A stretch of 64,000 nt of DNA from Massilia putida (GTDB lineage: Bacteria; Pseudomonadota; Gammaproteobacteria; Burkholderiales; Burkholderiaceae_D): assembly GCF_001941825.1 (NCBI RefSeq), contig NZ_CP019038.1, positions 6,386,001 to 6,450,000 on the forward strand, written 5' to 3'. The notes below the pieces were generated by a model. That model ran no database searches and was not told where the DNA came from. It saw only the letters and a list, made by a program, of their open reading frames with translations. The position numbers and the translations under genes were made by a program. Of this stretch, positions 36,432 to 48,193 are shown piece by piece. Position 1 is the stretch's first letter. Each line of letters opens with the position of its first letter.

Positions 36432-37283
36432 ATGAAAGCACTCGATCTCGACGTCCTGACCATGATCGTGGCCGTGGCGGACACCGGTAACATCAGCCGC
36501 GCGGCCGAAGTCGTGCACCGCTCGCAATCGGCGGTGAGCATGCAGATCAAGACGCTGGAGACGGCGCTCGGCAAGCCGCTGTTCGTGCGCGGGCCCCGCA
36601 GCGTCACGCCGACGCAGGACGGCGAAGTCCTGCTGACGTACGCCCGGCGCATGCTCGCGCTGCGCGACGAGGCATGGGCGGCCGTCGTGCGGCCGGATAT
36701 CACGGGGCGCGTCGTCATCGGCGTCCCCGACGATTACGCGTCGTCGCTGCTGCCGTCGATCCTGAAGAAGTTCTCCGCCACGTATCCGAAGGTGCAGATC
36801 CAGGTGGTCGGATTGCCGAGCGTGGCGCTCGCGCCGATGGTCAAGGACGGCTCGGTCGACCTGGTGTGCGCGACGCGCGTGAAGGGCCTGTCGGGTGAAT
36901 TCATCCGCTTCGAACCGATGGTGTGGGCCGCGACGCCCAGCGCGCGCGGCATCTGGAGCGAACGCCCGCTGCCGATCGCCGTTTTCCTGCCCGGCAGCGT
37001 CGCGCGCGAGAACGCGATCCGCAGCCTCGAACGGGCGAAGATTCCCTACCGGACGTCGTATGAAAGCCCGAGCCTGATGGGGCTCCTGAGCATGGTCGAG
37101 GCGGGACTCGCGGTGGCGCCGCTCGCGCGCTGCGCGGTGCCCGCGCACCTGACCTTGCTCGGCCAGGCGCAGGGACTGCCGGAGATCGACCCGCTCGAGG
37201 TGATCCTCGCGCGCAGCACGAAATCGAAGCGGCCGCCGTGCGACTTCCTGGCCGAGAAGATCATGTCGGAGCTGCGGCGCTGA
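36432..37283 (+). CDS. LysR-family transcriptional regulator
   Basis: 283 residues. Winged HTH at the N-terminus (MIVAVADTGNISRAAEVVHRSQSAVSMQIKTLE) and a LysR substrate-binding domain (ITGRVVIGVPDDYASSLLPSIL onward). It belongs to the subgroup with an LDLDVLTM start, unlike the CatM-type regulator at 48194. Divergent from the alpha/beta hydrolase with a shared 89-base spacer, so autoregulation and control of the hydrolase are likely. It lies upstream of benE, but the operator in front of benE is of CatM/BenM type, so this protein is probably not the benE regulator. Confidence 0.85.
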   Translation: MKALDLDVLTMIVAVADTGNISRAAEVVHRSQSAVSMQIKTLETALGKPLFVRGPRSVTPTQDGEVLLTYARRMLALRDEAWAAVVRPDITGRVVIGVPDDYASSLLPSILKKFSATYPKVQIQVVGLPSVALAPMVKDGSVDLVCATRVKGLSGEFIRFEPMVWAATPSARGIWSERPLPIAVFLPGSVARENAIRSLERAKIPYRTSYESPSLMGLLSMVEAGLAVAPLARCAVPAHLTLLGQAQGLPEIDPLEVILARSTKSKRPPCDFLAEKIMSELRR

Positions 37284-37300
37284 CGCGCGGGAAGAACCCA

Positions 37301-37366
37301 TACCTCCCAGGTATCGAAGGAATACCAAAACGGTCTTGGACTGGTCTTGGCAATCTCTCTACTCTT
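37301..37366 (+). promoter_or_regulatory. CatM/BenM-type operator and promoter of benE
   Basis: ATAC-N7-GTAT at 37301-37315 (also a perfect ATACCT-CCC-AGGTAT palindrome), then a third half-site ATACC at 37323, then TTGGAC (-35, 37337-37342), an 18-base gap and TACTCT (-10, 37361-37366). The ATAC-N7-GTAT pattern is the consensus reported for Acinetobacter BenM and CatM. The block 37301-37342 matches the catB promoter block (48189 down to 48148) at 32 of 42 positions, including every half-site and the -35. Confidence 0.75.
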
Positions 37367-37397
37367 CAATCCGATAACGATAAAGAGTGGAGACGGC

Positions 37398-38639
37398 ATG
37401 ACCCAAGAGGCACAACTGCGCCGCCACGCGCAAGGGCAGGACGCGGCCGACGCTGAAGCATGCGGCGGGCGCTGGTCCGACTGGTCCGTGTCGGCCGTCG
37501 CCGCCGGCTTCCTCGCCGTGCTGGTCTCGTTCTCCGGACCGCTGGCGATCTTTTACCAGGCCGCCCAGGCCGGCCACATGCCGGACCGCGTGTTCGCGTC
37601 CTGGGTCTGGGGCATCTCGACCGGCGCGGGCGTTGCCGGCATCCTCCTGAGCTGGCGCCTGCGCGCGCCGGTGATCACGGCATGGTCGGCGCCGGGCACG
37701 GCGCTCCTCATCCCGCTGTTTCCCCAGCTGCCGCTCGGCGAGGCCGTCGGCGCCTATCTCACCGCCGCCGTCATCCTGCTCGCGATCGGCCTGTCCGGTT
37801 CCCTCGAACGCATCATGGCCCACGTACCCAAAGGGATCGCGAGCGGCATGATGGCCGGCATCCTCGTGCCGTTCGGGATGAACGCGTTCAGGACGGCCGG
37901 CACTTTCCCGCTGCTGGCGTTCGGCATGATCGCGGCCTATCTGGTGTTCCGGCGCGTCGTGCCGCGTTACGGCGTCGTGCTGCTGCTGGCCGTCGGCACC
38001 GGCATCGCATGGCTGTCCGGCGCGACCCATTTTGCCGATGTCCGCTTCGCGCTGGTCGTGCCGCAGGCGATCGCGCCCGCGTGGAGCTGGACCGGCACGT
38101 TCAGCCTCGCGCTGCCGCTCGTGCTGGTGACGCTGACCGGCCAGTACCTGCCCGGCATGGCCGTGTTGAAGACGTCCGGCTATGCGACGCCCGCGCGCCC
38201 GGTGATCGTCACGTGCAGCCTCGCGTCGCTGGCGGTCGCCTTCACGGGCGGCATCACGATCGCGATCGCCGCCATCACGGCCGCCATGTGCACGAGCCGC
38301 GACGCGCACGAGGATCCGCGCCGCCGCTACGTCGCCGGCATCGCCAACGGCGTGTTCTACCTGCTCGCGGGCATGTGCGGCGGCTCGATCGTCATGCTGT
38401 TCGCGGCGCTGCCGAAGGAATTGATCGTCTGCCTGGCCGGGCTGGCGCTGCTCGGCGCCATCGCCACGAACCTCGCCGGCGTGATGGCGGCCGAGGATCA
38501 CCGCGACGCCTCCGTGATCGCCTTCCTCGCCACGGCCTCGAGCATGTCCTTCCTCGGCCTCGGTTCCGCGTTCTGGGGCATCGTCATCGGCATGGCGGCG
38601 CACCGCATCCTGCACCACACCACAACGACCCATCAATAA
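37398..38639 (+). CDS. benE: Benzoate transporter BenE family
   Basis: 413-residue inner-membrane proton symporter of the BenE family with about 12 helices. Typical stretches are WSVSAVAAGFLAVLVSFSGPLAIFYQAA near the N-terminus, SAPGTALLIPLFPQLPLGEAVGAYL, and VTLTGQYLPGMAVLKTSGY plus GGITIAIAAITAAMCTSRDAHED in the second half. ATG 37398 has GGAG upstream. Followed 12 bases later by an aromatic-acid MFS carrier. Confidence 0.92.
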   Translation: MTQEAQLRRHAQGQDAADAEACGGRWSDWSVSAVAAGFLAVLVSFSGPLAIFYQAAQAGHMPDRVFASWVWGISTGAGVAGILLSWRLRAPVITAWSAPGTALLIPLFPQLPLGEAVGAYLTAAVILLAIGLSGSLERIMAHVPKGIASGMMAGILVPFGMNAFRTAGTFPLLAFGMIAAYLVFRRVVPRYGVVLLLAVGTGIAWLSGATHFADVRFALVVPQAIAPAWSWTGTFSLALPLVLVTLTGQYLPGMAVLKTSGYATPARPVIVTCSLASLAVAFTGGITIAIAAITAAMCTSRDAHEDPRRRYVAGIANGVFYLLAGMCGGSIVMLFAALPKELIVCLAGLALLGAIATNLAGVMAAEDHRDASVIAFLATASSMSFLGLGSAFWGIVIGMAAHRILHHTTTTHQ

Positions 38640-38651
38640 GGAGACAACCGT

Positions 38652-39995
38652 ATGCGGCACATCGACATCCACGCACTGGCCGACGGGGCCAGGTTCAACC
38701 GCTTTCACGCCGGTATCCTGGCCTGGTGCGCCCTCATCATCATCTGCGACGGCTACGACCTGGCCGTGGCCGGCATCGCGCTGCCGTCGATCATGAAAGA
38801 GATGGGCGTGACGGCGCAGAACGCCGGCTTCATGGTCAGCGCCGCCCTGTTCGGCATGATGTTCGGCGCGATCTTCCTCGGCACGATCGCGGACCGCATC
38901 GGCCGCCGCCATGCGATCGTCATCTGCCTCGCGCTGTTCAGCGTGTTCACGGCCGCCGCCGGCATGAGCACCGATCCCTATGTGTTCAGCGCGATGCGCT
39001 TCCTCGCGGGCCTCGGCATCGGCGGTGTGATGCCGAACGTGGTCGCGCAGATGACGGAGTATGCGCCCAAGCGCATCCGCGCCACGATGGTCACCTTGAT
39101 GTTCAGCGGCTACGCGGTGGGCGGCATGCTGGCCGCGCTGCTGGGCAAGGGCCTGATCGAGCATCACGGCTGGCAGTCCGTGTTCCTCGCGGCCGGCGTG
39201 CCGGTCCTCTTGATCCCGTTCATCCTGAAAAGCCTGCCGGAATCGATGCCGTTCCTCGTCAGGCGCGGCCGCGTGGCCGAACTGCAGCGCACCCTGGCGC
39301 GCATGGACCCGTCGTATCGTGCCGAGACCGGCGACCGCTTCGACTTGCCGGCGACCGATCGCATGCAGGGCGCGCCGATCGGACAGCTGTTCCAGGACGG
39401 CCGAGGATTCTCAACGATGATGTTCTGGATCGCCTTCTTCATGTGCCTGTTCATGGTGTACGCGCTCAGTTCCTGGCTCGCCAAGCTGATGGCCGGCGCC
39501 GGCTACAGTCTCGGTTCCGCGCTGACCTTCGTGCTGGTGCTGAATTTCGGCGCCGTCATCGGCGCCGTCGGCGGCGGTTGGCTTGCCGACCGCTTCCACA
39601 TCAAGTACGTGCTGGTGGCGATGTACGCGCTGGCCGCCGTCTCGATCACCTTGCTCGGCTATCCGGTGCCGACGCCTGTGTTGTTCGTGCTCGTCGGCTT
39701 CGCCGGCGCGTCGACCATCGGCACGCAGATCGTCACCTACGCCTATGCGGGCCAGTTCTATCCGACCGCGATCCGATCGACCGGCATCGGCTGGGCGTCC
39801 GGCGTCGGCCGCGGCGGCGCCATCCTCGCGCCCATCGTGATCGGCACGCTCGTCGGCATGGCGCTGCCGCTGCAGCAGAACTACCAGGCCATGGCCATCC
39901 CGGCCGTGATCGCCGCGGTGTCGGTCGCCCTGATCCGCCACGGCCGCTCGGCGTCCGCCGCGTCAAGGCACGCCGGCGTCATCGCCGAAGCCTGA
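38652..39995 (+). CDS. benK: Aromatic acid:H+ symporter, MFS (BenK/PcaK type)
   Basis: 447-residue MFS permease of the AAHS family. Helix 1 has the acidic motif ALIIICDGYDLAVAGIALP required in PcaK and BenK. The loop 2-3 motif is GTIADRIGRRHAI, and the second repeat is GGGWLADRFHIKYVL. 12 helices. With benE it makes two parallel benzoate uptake routes under one promoter, as in Acinetobacter and Pseudomonas. Benzoate as substrate rests on context; 4-hydroxybenzoate cannot be excluded. Confidence 0.85.
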   Translation: MRHIDIHALADGARFNRFHAGILAWCALIIICDGYDLAVAGIALPSIMKEMGVTAQNAGFMVSAALFGMMFGAIFLGTIADRIGRRHAIVICLALFSVFTAAAGMSTDPYVFSAMRFLAGLGIGGVMPNVVAQMTEYAPKRIRATMVTLMFSGYAVGGMLAALLGKGLIEHHGWQSVFLAAGVPVLLIPFILKSLPESMPFLVRRGRVAELQRTLARMDPSYRAETGDRFDLPATDRMQGAPIGQLFQDGRGFSTMMFWIAFFMCLFMVYALSSWLAKLMAGAGYSLGSALTFVLVLNFGAVIGAVGGGWLADRFHIKYVLVAMYALAAVSITLLGYPVPTPVLFVLVGFAGASTIGTQIVTYAYAGQFYPTAIRSTGIGWASGVGRGGAILAPIVIGTLVGMALPLQQNYQAMAIPAVIAAVSVALIRHGRSASAASRHAGVIAEA

Positions 39996-40037
39996 CCGGA
40001 TTCCCTATCATGCAGTGTCATGGGTGCGCAGCATCCA

Positions 40038-40059
40038 GGGCGGAGCTTTGCCTCCGCCC
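40038..40059. other. Hairpin between benK and porin genes
   Basis: GGGCGGAG, a 6-base loop, CTCCGCCC: an 8-bp stem in the 97-base gap. No T-tract; a likely attenuator or mRNA-stability element that lets the porin be expressed at a different level from the transporters. Confidence 0.4.
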
Positions 40060-40092
40060 GAACCATCAGTAAAACAATCAACAGGAGACAAG

Positions 40093-41178
40093 ATGAAAAA
40101 GGCAGTAGCGATCGCCCTCGCGGCGGGTCTGGGGGCGGGCAGCGCGCATGCGCAAAGCCAGGTGACGGTGTACGGCATCATCGACGTGGCGCTCGCGCAC
40201 ATGAACAACGCGGACGCGGCGGGCCACGGCGTCACGCGTGAACCGTCGCTGACGGGCAGCCTGCCGTCGCGCATCGGCTTTCGCGGCAGCGAGGATCTCG
40301 GCGGCGGCCTGTCCGCCGTGTTCAACCTGGAGAGCGGCTTCAACCCGGACGTCGGCACGCTGGGGCAGGGCGGCCGCATCTTCGGACGCCAGGCGTGGGT
40401 CGGCCTGCGCGGCCGCTGGGGCACGCTGCAGCTGGGCCGCATCCTCAACATGACGTACCAGGCCACGATGAAGAGCGACGTGCTGGGCCCGAATCTCTTT
40501 TCGATCAACAGCATCGACCTGTATCTGCCGAACGCGCGCAGCGACAATGCGATCGGCTACCTCGGCACCTTCGACGGCCTGACGGTCGGCGCCACGTGGA
40601 GCTTCGGCCGCGATGCGTCGGGCGCCGGCGGCCCATCCGCCACCGGCTGCGCGGGCGAGGTGCCGGGCAATGCGCGCGCCTGCCGCCAGTACACGGCGCT
40701 GCTGGGTTATGACACGAAGGCCTACGGCATCGACGCCACGTACGACAAGCTGTACGGGAACACGGGCGCGGCGGGCGGCCTGACGAGCAGCGCCGATTAT
40801 GACCGCCGCGCCACGGCCAACGGTTACGTCATGATCGGTGCGGCGAAGATCGGCGCGGGCGTCATCGACCGCAAGACGGTTGCCGCCACCGGCCTCGTCG
40901 AATCCGATCTGGTCTACCTCGGCGCGAGCATCCCGGTCGCACCGCGGCTGACGCTCGACGCCCAGGTCGCGCGCAGGAACGTCAAGGGTTCGTCCGACGA
41001 CACGAATCTCGTGGTCGCCCGCCTCACCTATGCGCTGTCGGTGCGCAGCGCCGTGTATGCGGGCGCAGGGCGCATGGACAACCACGGCGCCGCCGCGATC
41101 GCGCTGGACGCCGGCGGTACGACGGCGCCGGGCAGGACGCAGAGCGGCGTGATGGCGGGGCTGCGCCACACCTTCTGA
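40093..41178 (+). CDS. Gram-negative porin (Porin_4 family)
   Basis: 361-residue trimeric porin of the betaproteobacterial type. Signal peptide MKKAVAIALAAGLGAGSAHA, first strand QSQVTVYGIIDVALAHM, then SRIGFRGSEDLGGGLSAVFNLESGF and FGRQAWVGLRGRWGTLQLGR, which are hallmark motifs, and a terminal Phe (MAGLRHTF). AGGAGA precedes the ATG. Third gene of the benE-benK-porin run; probably the outer-membrane entry for aromatic acids. Confidence 0.9.
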   Translation: MKKAVAIALAAGLGAGSAHAQSQVTVYGIIDVALAHMNNADAAGHGVTREPSLTGSLPSRIGFRGSEDLGGGLSAVFNLESGFNPDVGTLGQGGRIFGRQAWVGLRGRWGTLQLGRILNMTYQATMKSDVLGPNLFSINSIDLYLPNARSDNAIGYLGTFDGLTVGATWSFGRDASGAGGPSATGCAGEVPGNARACRQYTALLGYDTKAYGIDATYDKLYGNTGAAGGLTSSADYDRRATANGYVMIGAAKIGAGVIDRKTVAATGLVESDLVYLGASIPVAPRLTLDAQVARRNVKGSSDDTNLVVARLTYALSVRSAVYAGAGRMDNHGAAAIALDAGGTTAPGRTQSGVMAGLRHTF

Positions 41179-41190
41179 TTTCCGTGATCG

Positions 41191-41225
41191 AAAAAAAGGC
41201 ACCGTGCGCCAGGGGCGGACGGTGC
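41191..41225 (-). terminator. Rho-independent terminator after pcaD
   Basis: On the minus strand a hairpin (7-bp GCACCGT/ACGGTGC stem, one G-G mismatch, then a 4-bp CGCC/GGCG stem with a 3-base loop) is followed by seven T. It ends the long catB-to-pcaD transcript 14 bases after the pcaD stop; the same stem could also act on the convergent porin transcript. Confidence 0.75.
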
Positions 41226-41238
41226 GCATGAAGGAGGC

Positions 41239-42018
41239 TCAGGCGGCCAGGAAGTGCAGCAGGTGCGTCGTGAACGGCGCGTCCGCCTCGACGTTCGAGA
41301 TGTGCGACGCCGGCACGACGGCCAGTTCCGCCGTGCGGATCGTCGCCGCCAGCGATTCGCCGTCGGCGACGGTGGTGACCGGATCGTGGGCGCCGGCGAT
41401 GACGAGCGTAGCCGCGGCGATCGTTGCGGCCGCGCCGCGCAGATCGGCATCGGCCAGCGCGGCGCAACAGGCCGCGTAACCCTCGCGGTCCTGCTCGCGC
41501 AAACGCGCGATCATGCGCGCGACGCGCGGCGGCTCGCGCGCGATGAACGCCGGCGTGAACCAGCGCGCGGCGGCGCCGTCGGCCACGCCGCCCATGCCGT
41601 CGGCCCGCACCTGGGCGGCGCGCGCGCTCCAGGCCTCGGGCGTGCCGATGCGCGCCGAGGTGTTCGCCAGCACGAGTTTGCCGAGCCGCTGCGGACGGTG
41701 GATGCCCAGCCACTGGCCGATCATGCCGCCCATCGAGATGCCGCAGAAGTGCGCGCGCGGGATCGCCAGCGCATCGAGCAGCCCGACGACGTCGCGGCCC
41801 AGGCGTTCGAGCGTCACCGGCGCCGTGCCGCGCCCCGACCGGCCGTGGCCGCGCGTGTCGTAGCGCAGCACGTGAAAATCGCGCGCCAGAAAGGCCACCT
41901 GCGGATCCCACATCGAGAGGTCAGTGCCGAGGGAGTTCGACAGCACGATGCAGGGCCGCGCCGGGTCGCCGTCGGCCCGCAGGTGCACGCGGACGTCATC
42001 CACTTGAACGAAGCTCAT
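41239..42018 (-). CDS. pcaD: 3-oxoadipate enol-lactonase
   Basis: Hydrolyses 3-oxoadipate enol-lactone to 3-oxoadipate, 259 residues. Alpha/beta fold with oxyanion region VLSNSLGTDLSMWDPQ, nucleophile elbow FCGISMGGMIGQWLG, Asp in VIAGAHDPVTTVADG and His in PASHISNVEADAPF. The LSNSLGTDLSMW motif is diagnostic for PcaD. Last gene of the minus-strand run; thiolase and CoA-transferase (pcaIJF) are not in the window, so the pathway must finish elsewhere. Confidence 0.92.
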   Translation of the reverse strand: MSFVQVDDVRVHLRADGDPARPCIVLSNSLGTDLSMWDPQVAFLARDFHVLRYDTRGHGRSGRGTAPVTLERLGRDVVGLLDALAIPRAHFCGISMGGMIGQWLGIHRPQRLGKLVLANTSARIGTPEAWSARAAQVRADGMGGVADGAAARWFTPAFIAREPPRVARMIARLREQDREGYAACCAALADADLRGAAATIAAATLVIAGAHDPVTTVADGESLAATIRTAELAVVPASHISNVEADAPFTTHLLHFLAA

Positions 42019-42022
42019 GGCA

Positions 42023-44349
<2,327 letters not shown>

Positions 44350-44353
<4 letters not shown>

Positions 44354-45720
44354 TTTGCGTCTCCTTTCGCGTCGAATGCCTTCTTCATGACGTCGAGCCA
44401 GTAGCGGTGCTGGATCGTGTACAAGCCTTCGTCCTCGGTGCGCACGCCGCTCATCACCGGCGCGAGGCCGATGTCCTTCGCCGCGTCGTCCGCGCCCTGG
44501 ATCCAGTGCGCGGCGCCGCGGCACATGTCGTTCCATTGCATGGCCGCGCCGTTGTAGCCCTGCTGGCAGGCGCGGAATTCTTCCAGGTCGTCCGGCGTCG
44601 CCATGCCGCTCACGTTGAAGAAATCCTCGTACTGGCGGATGCGGTGGGCACGCGCTTCCGCCGACTCGCCCTTCGGCGCGATGCAGTAGATCGTCACCTC
44701 GGTCTTGTCCACGGCGAGGGGACGCAGCACGCGGATCTGGGAGCTGAACTGGTCCATCAGGTACACGTTCGGGTACAGGCACAGGTTGCGCGAGCGGCCC
44801 ACCATCCAGTCGGCCGTGGCACGGCCGTACTTCTCGGCGTACTCGGCGTGGCGCGCGAAGTTCGGGCGGTCTTCCGGATTCGCCCACTGCGACCACAGGA
44901 GCATGTGGCCGTGCTCGAAGGCGTAGAAGCCGCCACCCTGACGGCCCCAGTTGCCGGCGTCCATGGCGCGGATCTTGTCTTCGCACGCCGCGTGCTCCTG
45001 CTTCCTGCGGTTGGTCGTGGCCGCGTAATTCCAGTGCACGGCCGTCACGTGGTAGCCGTCCGCGCCATTCTCGGCCTGCAGCTTCCAGTTGCCGTCGAAC
45101 GTGTAGGTCGACGAACCGCGCAGCACTTCCAGGCCTTCGGGCGACTGGTTGACGATCATGTCGATGATCTTGCCGGCCTCGCCAAGGAATACTTCCAGCG
45201 GTTCGACGTCCGGATTCAGGCTGCCGAACAGGAAGCCCTTGTAGTTGCCGAAGCGCGCCAGCTTTTTCAGGTCGTGCGAGCCTTCCTTGTTGAAGCATTC
45301 CGGATAGCCGGCGGACTCGGGGTCCTTCACCTTCAGCAGCTTGCCGCTGTTGTTGAAGGTCCAGCCGTGGAACGGGCAGGTGTAGGTCGCCTTGTTGCCG
45401 CGCTTGTGGCGGCACAGCTGCGCGCCGCGGTGGCTGCAGGCGTTGATGAACGCGTTCAGTTCGCCGTTGCGGTTGCGCGCGATGAACACCGGCTGGCGGC
45501 CGATGTGCGTCGTGTAGTAGTCGTTGACGTTGGCGACCTGGCTCTCGTGCGCCAGGTAGATCCAGTTGCCCTCGAAGATGTGCCGCATCTCGAGGTCGAA
45601 CAGGGCTTCGTCGGTGAAGGCGCTGCGGTGCAGGCGATGGTCGCCCGTTTGCGCGTCTTCGATCATGTAGTCGTCCAGACTCTTCGGCTTGAACGCGTCG
45701 ACAGGAACGATCGGGATCAT
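44350..45720 (-). CDS. benA: Benzoate 1,2-dioxygenase large subunit
   Basis: 456-residue Rieske oxygenase alpha subunit. The Rieske site is [15 protein letters not shown] and [15 protein letters not shown] (about 96-125). The mononuclear iron site is [15 protein letters not shown] (two His), with an Asp expected further on. It dihydroxylates benzoate to the cis-diol. The 9-base gap to catA shows that ben and cat genes share one transcript here. Confidence 0.95.
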
Positions 45721-45729
45721 GGCGTCTCC

Positions 45730-46650
45730 TCAGGCGGCGGCGCGCGGACGGTCGACCAGCGTGGTCGGGGCGGCGGCGGTGTCGTGGTACAGGCGGAAGT
45801 CGAAGTCGATCGAGGCGAACGGTTTGTCCAGGCGCTTGGCGTCGATCTCGGCCGGGTCGTCGATGCGGTTCACCTTCGGCACCAGGCCTTCGCGGCTGGC
45901 GAACGCGAAGTCGTCCCAGAGGTAGTCGTCGCCGTCGATGTTGATCTGCGTGGTCAGCTTGCGGTGGCCGGGGGCGCTCACGAAGAAGTGGATGTGCGCG
46001 GGACGCTGGCCGTGGCGGCCCAATTGGTTCAGCAGCGCCTGGGTGGTGCCGTCCGGCGGGCAGCCGTAGCCGACCGGGATGATCGAGCGGAACTGGTAGC
46101 GGCCATGTTCGTCCGTGATGATGGTGCGGCGCAGGTTGAAATGCGACTGGGTCCGGTCGAAGAACGAGTAGTTGCCGAGCAGGTTGGCATGCCACACCTC
46201 GACCTTCGCGCCCGGCAGCGGCTTGCCCTGCTGGTCGAACACGGTGCCCTGCATGAACAGGACTTCGCCGCGGTCGGATTCCGTGCCGTCGTCCAGGCGG
46301 GCGAAGCCCACGCTTTCCGGCGCGCCGGCCACGTACAGCGGGCCTTCGATGGTGCGCGGCGTGCCGCCTTCCAGGCCGGCCTTCCGTTCCGCCTCGTCGG
46401 CGCGGATGTCGAGGAAGCGTTCGAGGCCAAGGCCCGCGGCCAGCAGGCCCAGTTCGTTGGCGGCGCCGGCGGCCGACATGTACGACACGCCGCGCCAGAA
46501 TTCGGTCGGGGTGATGTCGAGGTCCTCGATCGCCTTGCACAGGTCGCCCAGCAGGCGCAGCACGACCTGCTGCACGCGCGGGTTGGCGGGACGGTCGGCG
46601 GCGTCCACGACCCAGCTCTTGGCCAGTTGTTCGATGTCTGCGTGATTCAT
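45730..46650 (-). CDS. catA: Catechol 1,2-dioxygenase
   Basis: 306-residue intradiol dioxygenase giving cis,cis-muconate. N-terminal dimerisation helices (LAKSWVVDAADRPANPRVQQVVLRLL), then the beta-sandwich with the iron ligands: Tyr in EVWHANLLGNYSFFD, Tyr in IIPVGYGCPPDG, and two His in RPAHIHFFVSAPGH. Length and motifs fit CatA over protocatechuate dioxygenase. Middle of the catBCA-benABCD-pcaD operon. Confidence 0.95.
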   Translation of the reverse strand: MNHADIEQLAKSWVVDAADRPANPRVQQVVLRLLGDLCKAIEDLDITPTEFWRGVSYMSAAGAANELGLLAAGLGLERFLDIRADEAERKAGLEGGTPRTIEGPLYVAGAPESVGFARLDDGTESDRGEVLFMQGTVFDQQGKPLPGAKVEVWHANLLGNYSFFDRTQSHFNLRRTIITDEHGRYQFRSIIPVGYGCPPDGTTQALLNQLGRHGQRPAHIHFFVSAPGHRKLTTQINIDGDDYLWDDFAFASREGLVPKVNRIDDPAEIDAKRLDKPFASIDFDFRLYHDTAAAPTTLVDRPRAAA

Positions 46651-46672
46651 ATTGGTCTCCTTGATGGTCTGA

Positions 46673-46963
46673 TTAGAAGTCGCCGTCGCGGACGGACGAG
46701 GGATGGCGGCACAGCGGCGTCACGTCGATGTGCATGTACGGGAACAGGGGCAGGGTGGTCAGCAGCGTGTGCAGCTCGTCGATACTGTCGACGTCGAAGA
46801 TGCTGACGTTGGCGTACTGCCCGGCGATGCGCCACAGGTGGCGCCACTTGCCCTCGCGTTGCAGGCGCTGGGCGAAATCCTTTTCGGTCTGCTTGAGCGT
46901 TACCGCTTGCTCGGGCGGCATCGAGGCCGGCAGATCGACGGTCATTCGTACATGGAAGAGCAT
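46673..46963 (-). CDS. catC: Muconolactone delta-isomerase
   Basis: 96 residues, normal for CatC. It starts MLFHVRMTVDLPASMPPEQA and ends with LPLFPYMHIDVTPLCRHPSS. It isomerises muconolactone to 3-oxoadipate enol-lactone, the PcaD substrate. Lies 22 bases before catA and 18 after catB. Confidence 0.95.
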   Translation of the reverse strand: MLFHVRMTVDLPASMPPEQAVTLKQTEKDFAQRLQREGKWRHLWRIAGQYANVSIFDVDSIDELHTLLTTLPLFPYMHIDVTPLCRHPSSVRDGDF

Positions 46964-46981
46964 GGTGGTCTCCGAAAGTCG

Positions 46982-48091
46982 TTATTTGCGCTGCAGGCTG
47001 CGCAGCTTGTCCATGTCGATCTCGACACCGAGACCGGGGCCGGCCGGCACCTGCAGCTCGAAGTCGCGGTACACGAGCGGTTCGCGCAGCACTTCCTGGG
47101 TCAGGAGCAGGGGGCCGAACAATTCCGTGTCCCAGGCCAGGTCGGCGAAGGTCGCGCAGACGTGGGCGGTCGCCGCGGTGCCGATGCCGCCTTCGAGCAT
47201 CGTGCCGCCGTACAGGCCGACGCCGGCCAGGCGGGCGACGGTGGCGACTTCCAGCGCGGGCAGCAGGCCGCCGGACTGCGCGATCTTGACCGCGTAGACG
47301 TCGGCGGCCTCGATGCGGGCGAGGGCCAGCGCATCGACCGGGCCGTGCAGCGCCTCGTCGGCCATGATGGCGACGTCGAAGCGGCGCGTCAGGCGGGCCA
47401 GCATGGCCGTGTGATGGGCTTTCACGGGTTGCTCGATCAGGTCGATGCCGCCCGCTTCCAGCTGCGCGATGCCGCGCACCGCGTCGGATTCGTTCCACGC
47501 CTGGTTGACGTCGACGCGCACGCTGGCGCGGTCGCCCAGGGCGCGCTTGATCGCCAGCACGTGGGCGACGTCGTCGTCGACGCTGCGCAGGCCGATCTTC
47601 AGCTTGAAGATGCGGTGGCGGCGGATCTCCAGCATGTGTTCCGCCTCGGCGATGTCCTTTGCCGTGTCGCCGCTGGCCAGGGTCCAGGCCACCGGCAGCG
47701 TGTCGCGCACGCGGCCGCCCAGCAGGTCGGACAACGGCACGTTCAGGCGGCGCGCATGGGCGTCCAGCAGGGCCGTCTCGAGGGCGCACTTGGCGAAGCG
47801 GTTGCCCTGGATGGTCTTGCGGATCTTCGCCATCGCCTTGGCCGGCTGCGTCGCGTCCATGCCCACCAGCAGCGGGGCGATATGCGTGTCGATATTGACC
47901 TTGACGCTCTCGGGGCTTTCGTCGCCGTAGTTCAGGCCGCCGATGGTGGTCGCCTCGCCCCAGCCCTGGATACCGTCGGCGCAGCGGACGCGGACGAGCA
48001 CCAGGGTCTGCGTGTTCATCGTCGCGACGGACAGCTTGTGCGGCCGGATCGTCGGTACGTCGAGTAAGAAGGTTTCGATATGTTGTATCAT
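46982..48091 (-). CDS. catB: Muconate cycloisomerase
   Basis: 369-residue enolase-superfamily enzyme lactonising cis,cis-muconate. The KxK base is in RIFKLKIGLRS; metal ligands are Asp in RVDVNQAWNE, Glu in IDLIEQPVKA and Asp in AIMADEALHG; the second Lys is in YAVKIAQSGG. The N-terminus IETFLLDVPTIRPHKLS is the MLE pattern. There is no clear ribosome site before the ATG (the leader is AT-rich), so initiation may depend on an unstructured leader. First gene of the eight-gene operon. Confidence 0.95.
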   Translation of the reverse strand: MIQHIETFLLDVPTIRPHKLSVATMNTQTLVLVRVRCADGIQGWGEATTIGGLNYGDESPESVKVNIDTHIAPLLVGMDATQPAKAMAKIRKTIQGNRFAKCALETALLDAHARRLNVPLSDLLGGRVRDTLPVAWTLASGDTAKDIAEAEHMLEIRRHRIFKLKIGLRSVDDDVAHVLAIKRALGDRASVRVDVNQAWNESDAVRGIAQLEAGGIDLIEQPVKAHHTAMLARLTRRFDVAIMADEALHGPVDALALARIEAADVYAVKIAQSGGLLPALEVATVARLAGVGLYGGTMLEGGIGTAATAHVCATFADLAWDTELFGPLLLTQEVLREPLVYRDFELQVPAGPGLGVEIDMDKLRSLQRK

Positions 48092-48123
48092 ATTTAATGC
48101 GTATAATTCGCTGTGGTGATGAC

Positions 48124-48189
48124 ACGATATTCCTCGGTAAGGAGGCCGTCCAACACCGTTTTGGTATCAACTCAATACCCTATAGGTAT
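48124..48189 (-). promoter_or_regulatory. CatM/BenM-type operator and catB promoter
   Basis: On the minus strand: ATAC-N7-GTAT (48189 to 48175), third half-site ATACC ending at 48163, -35 TTGGAC (48153 to 48148), an 18-base spacer, -10 TATCGT (48129 to 48124). The layout is identical to the benE promoter at 37301-37366. The upstream half-sites reach to within 4 bases of the catR-like start codon, so binding would also repress that gene's own translation or transcription start. Confidence 0.75.
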
Positions 48190-48193
48190 CATC

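Noticed and set aside
36432..37398. LysR at 36432 as the BenM regulator of benE
   Set aside because: Its sequence is not of the CatM/BenM subgroup and the benE operator matches the catB operator bound by the regulator at 48194.
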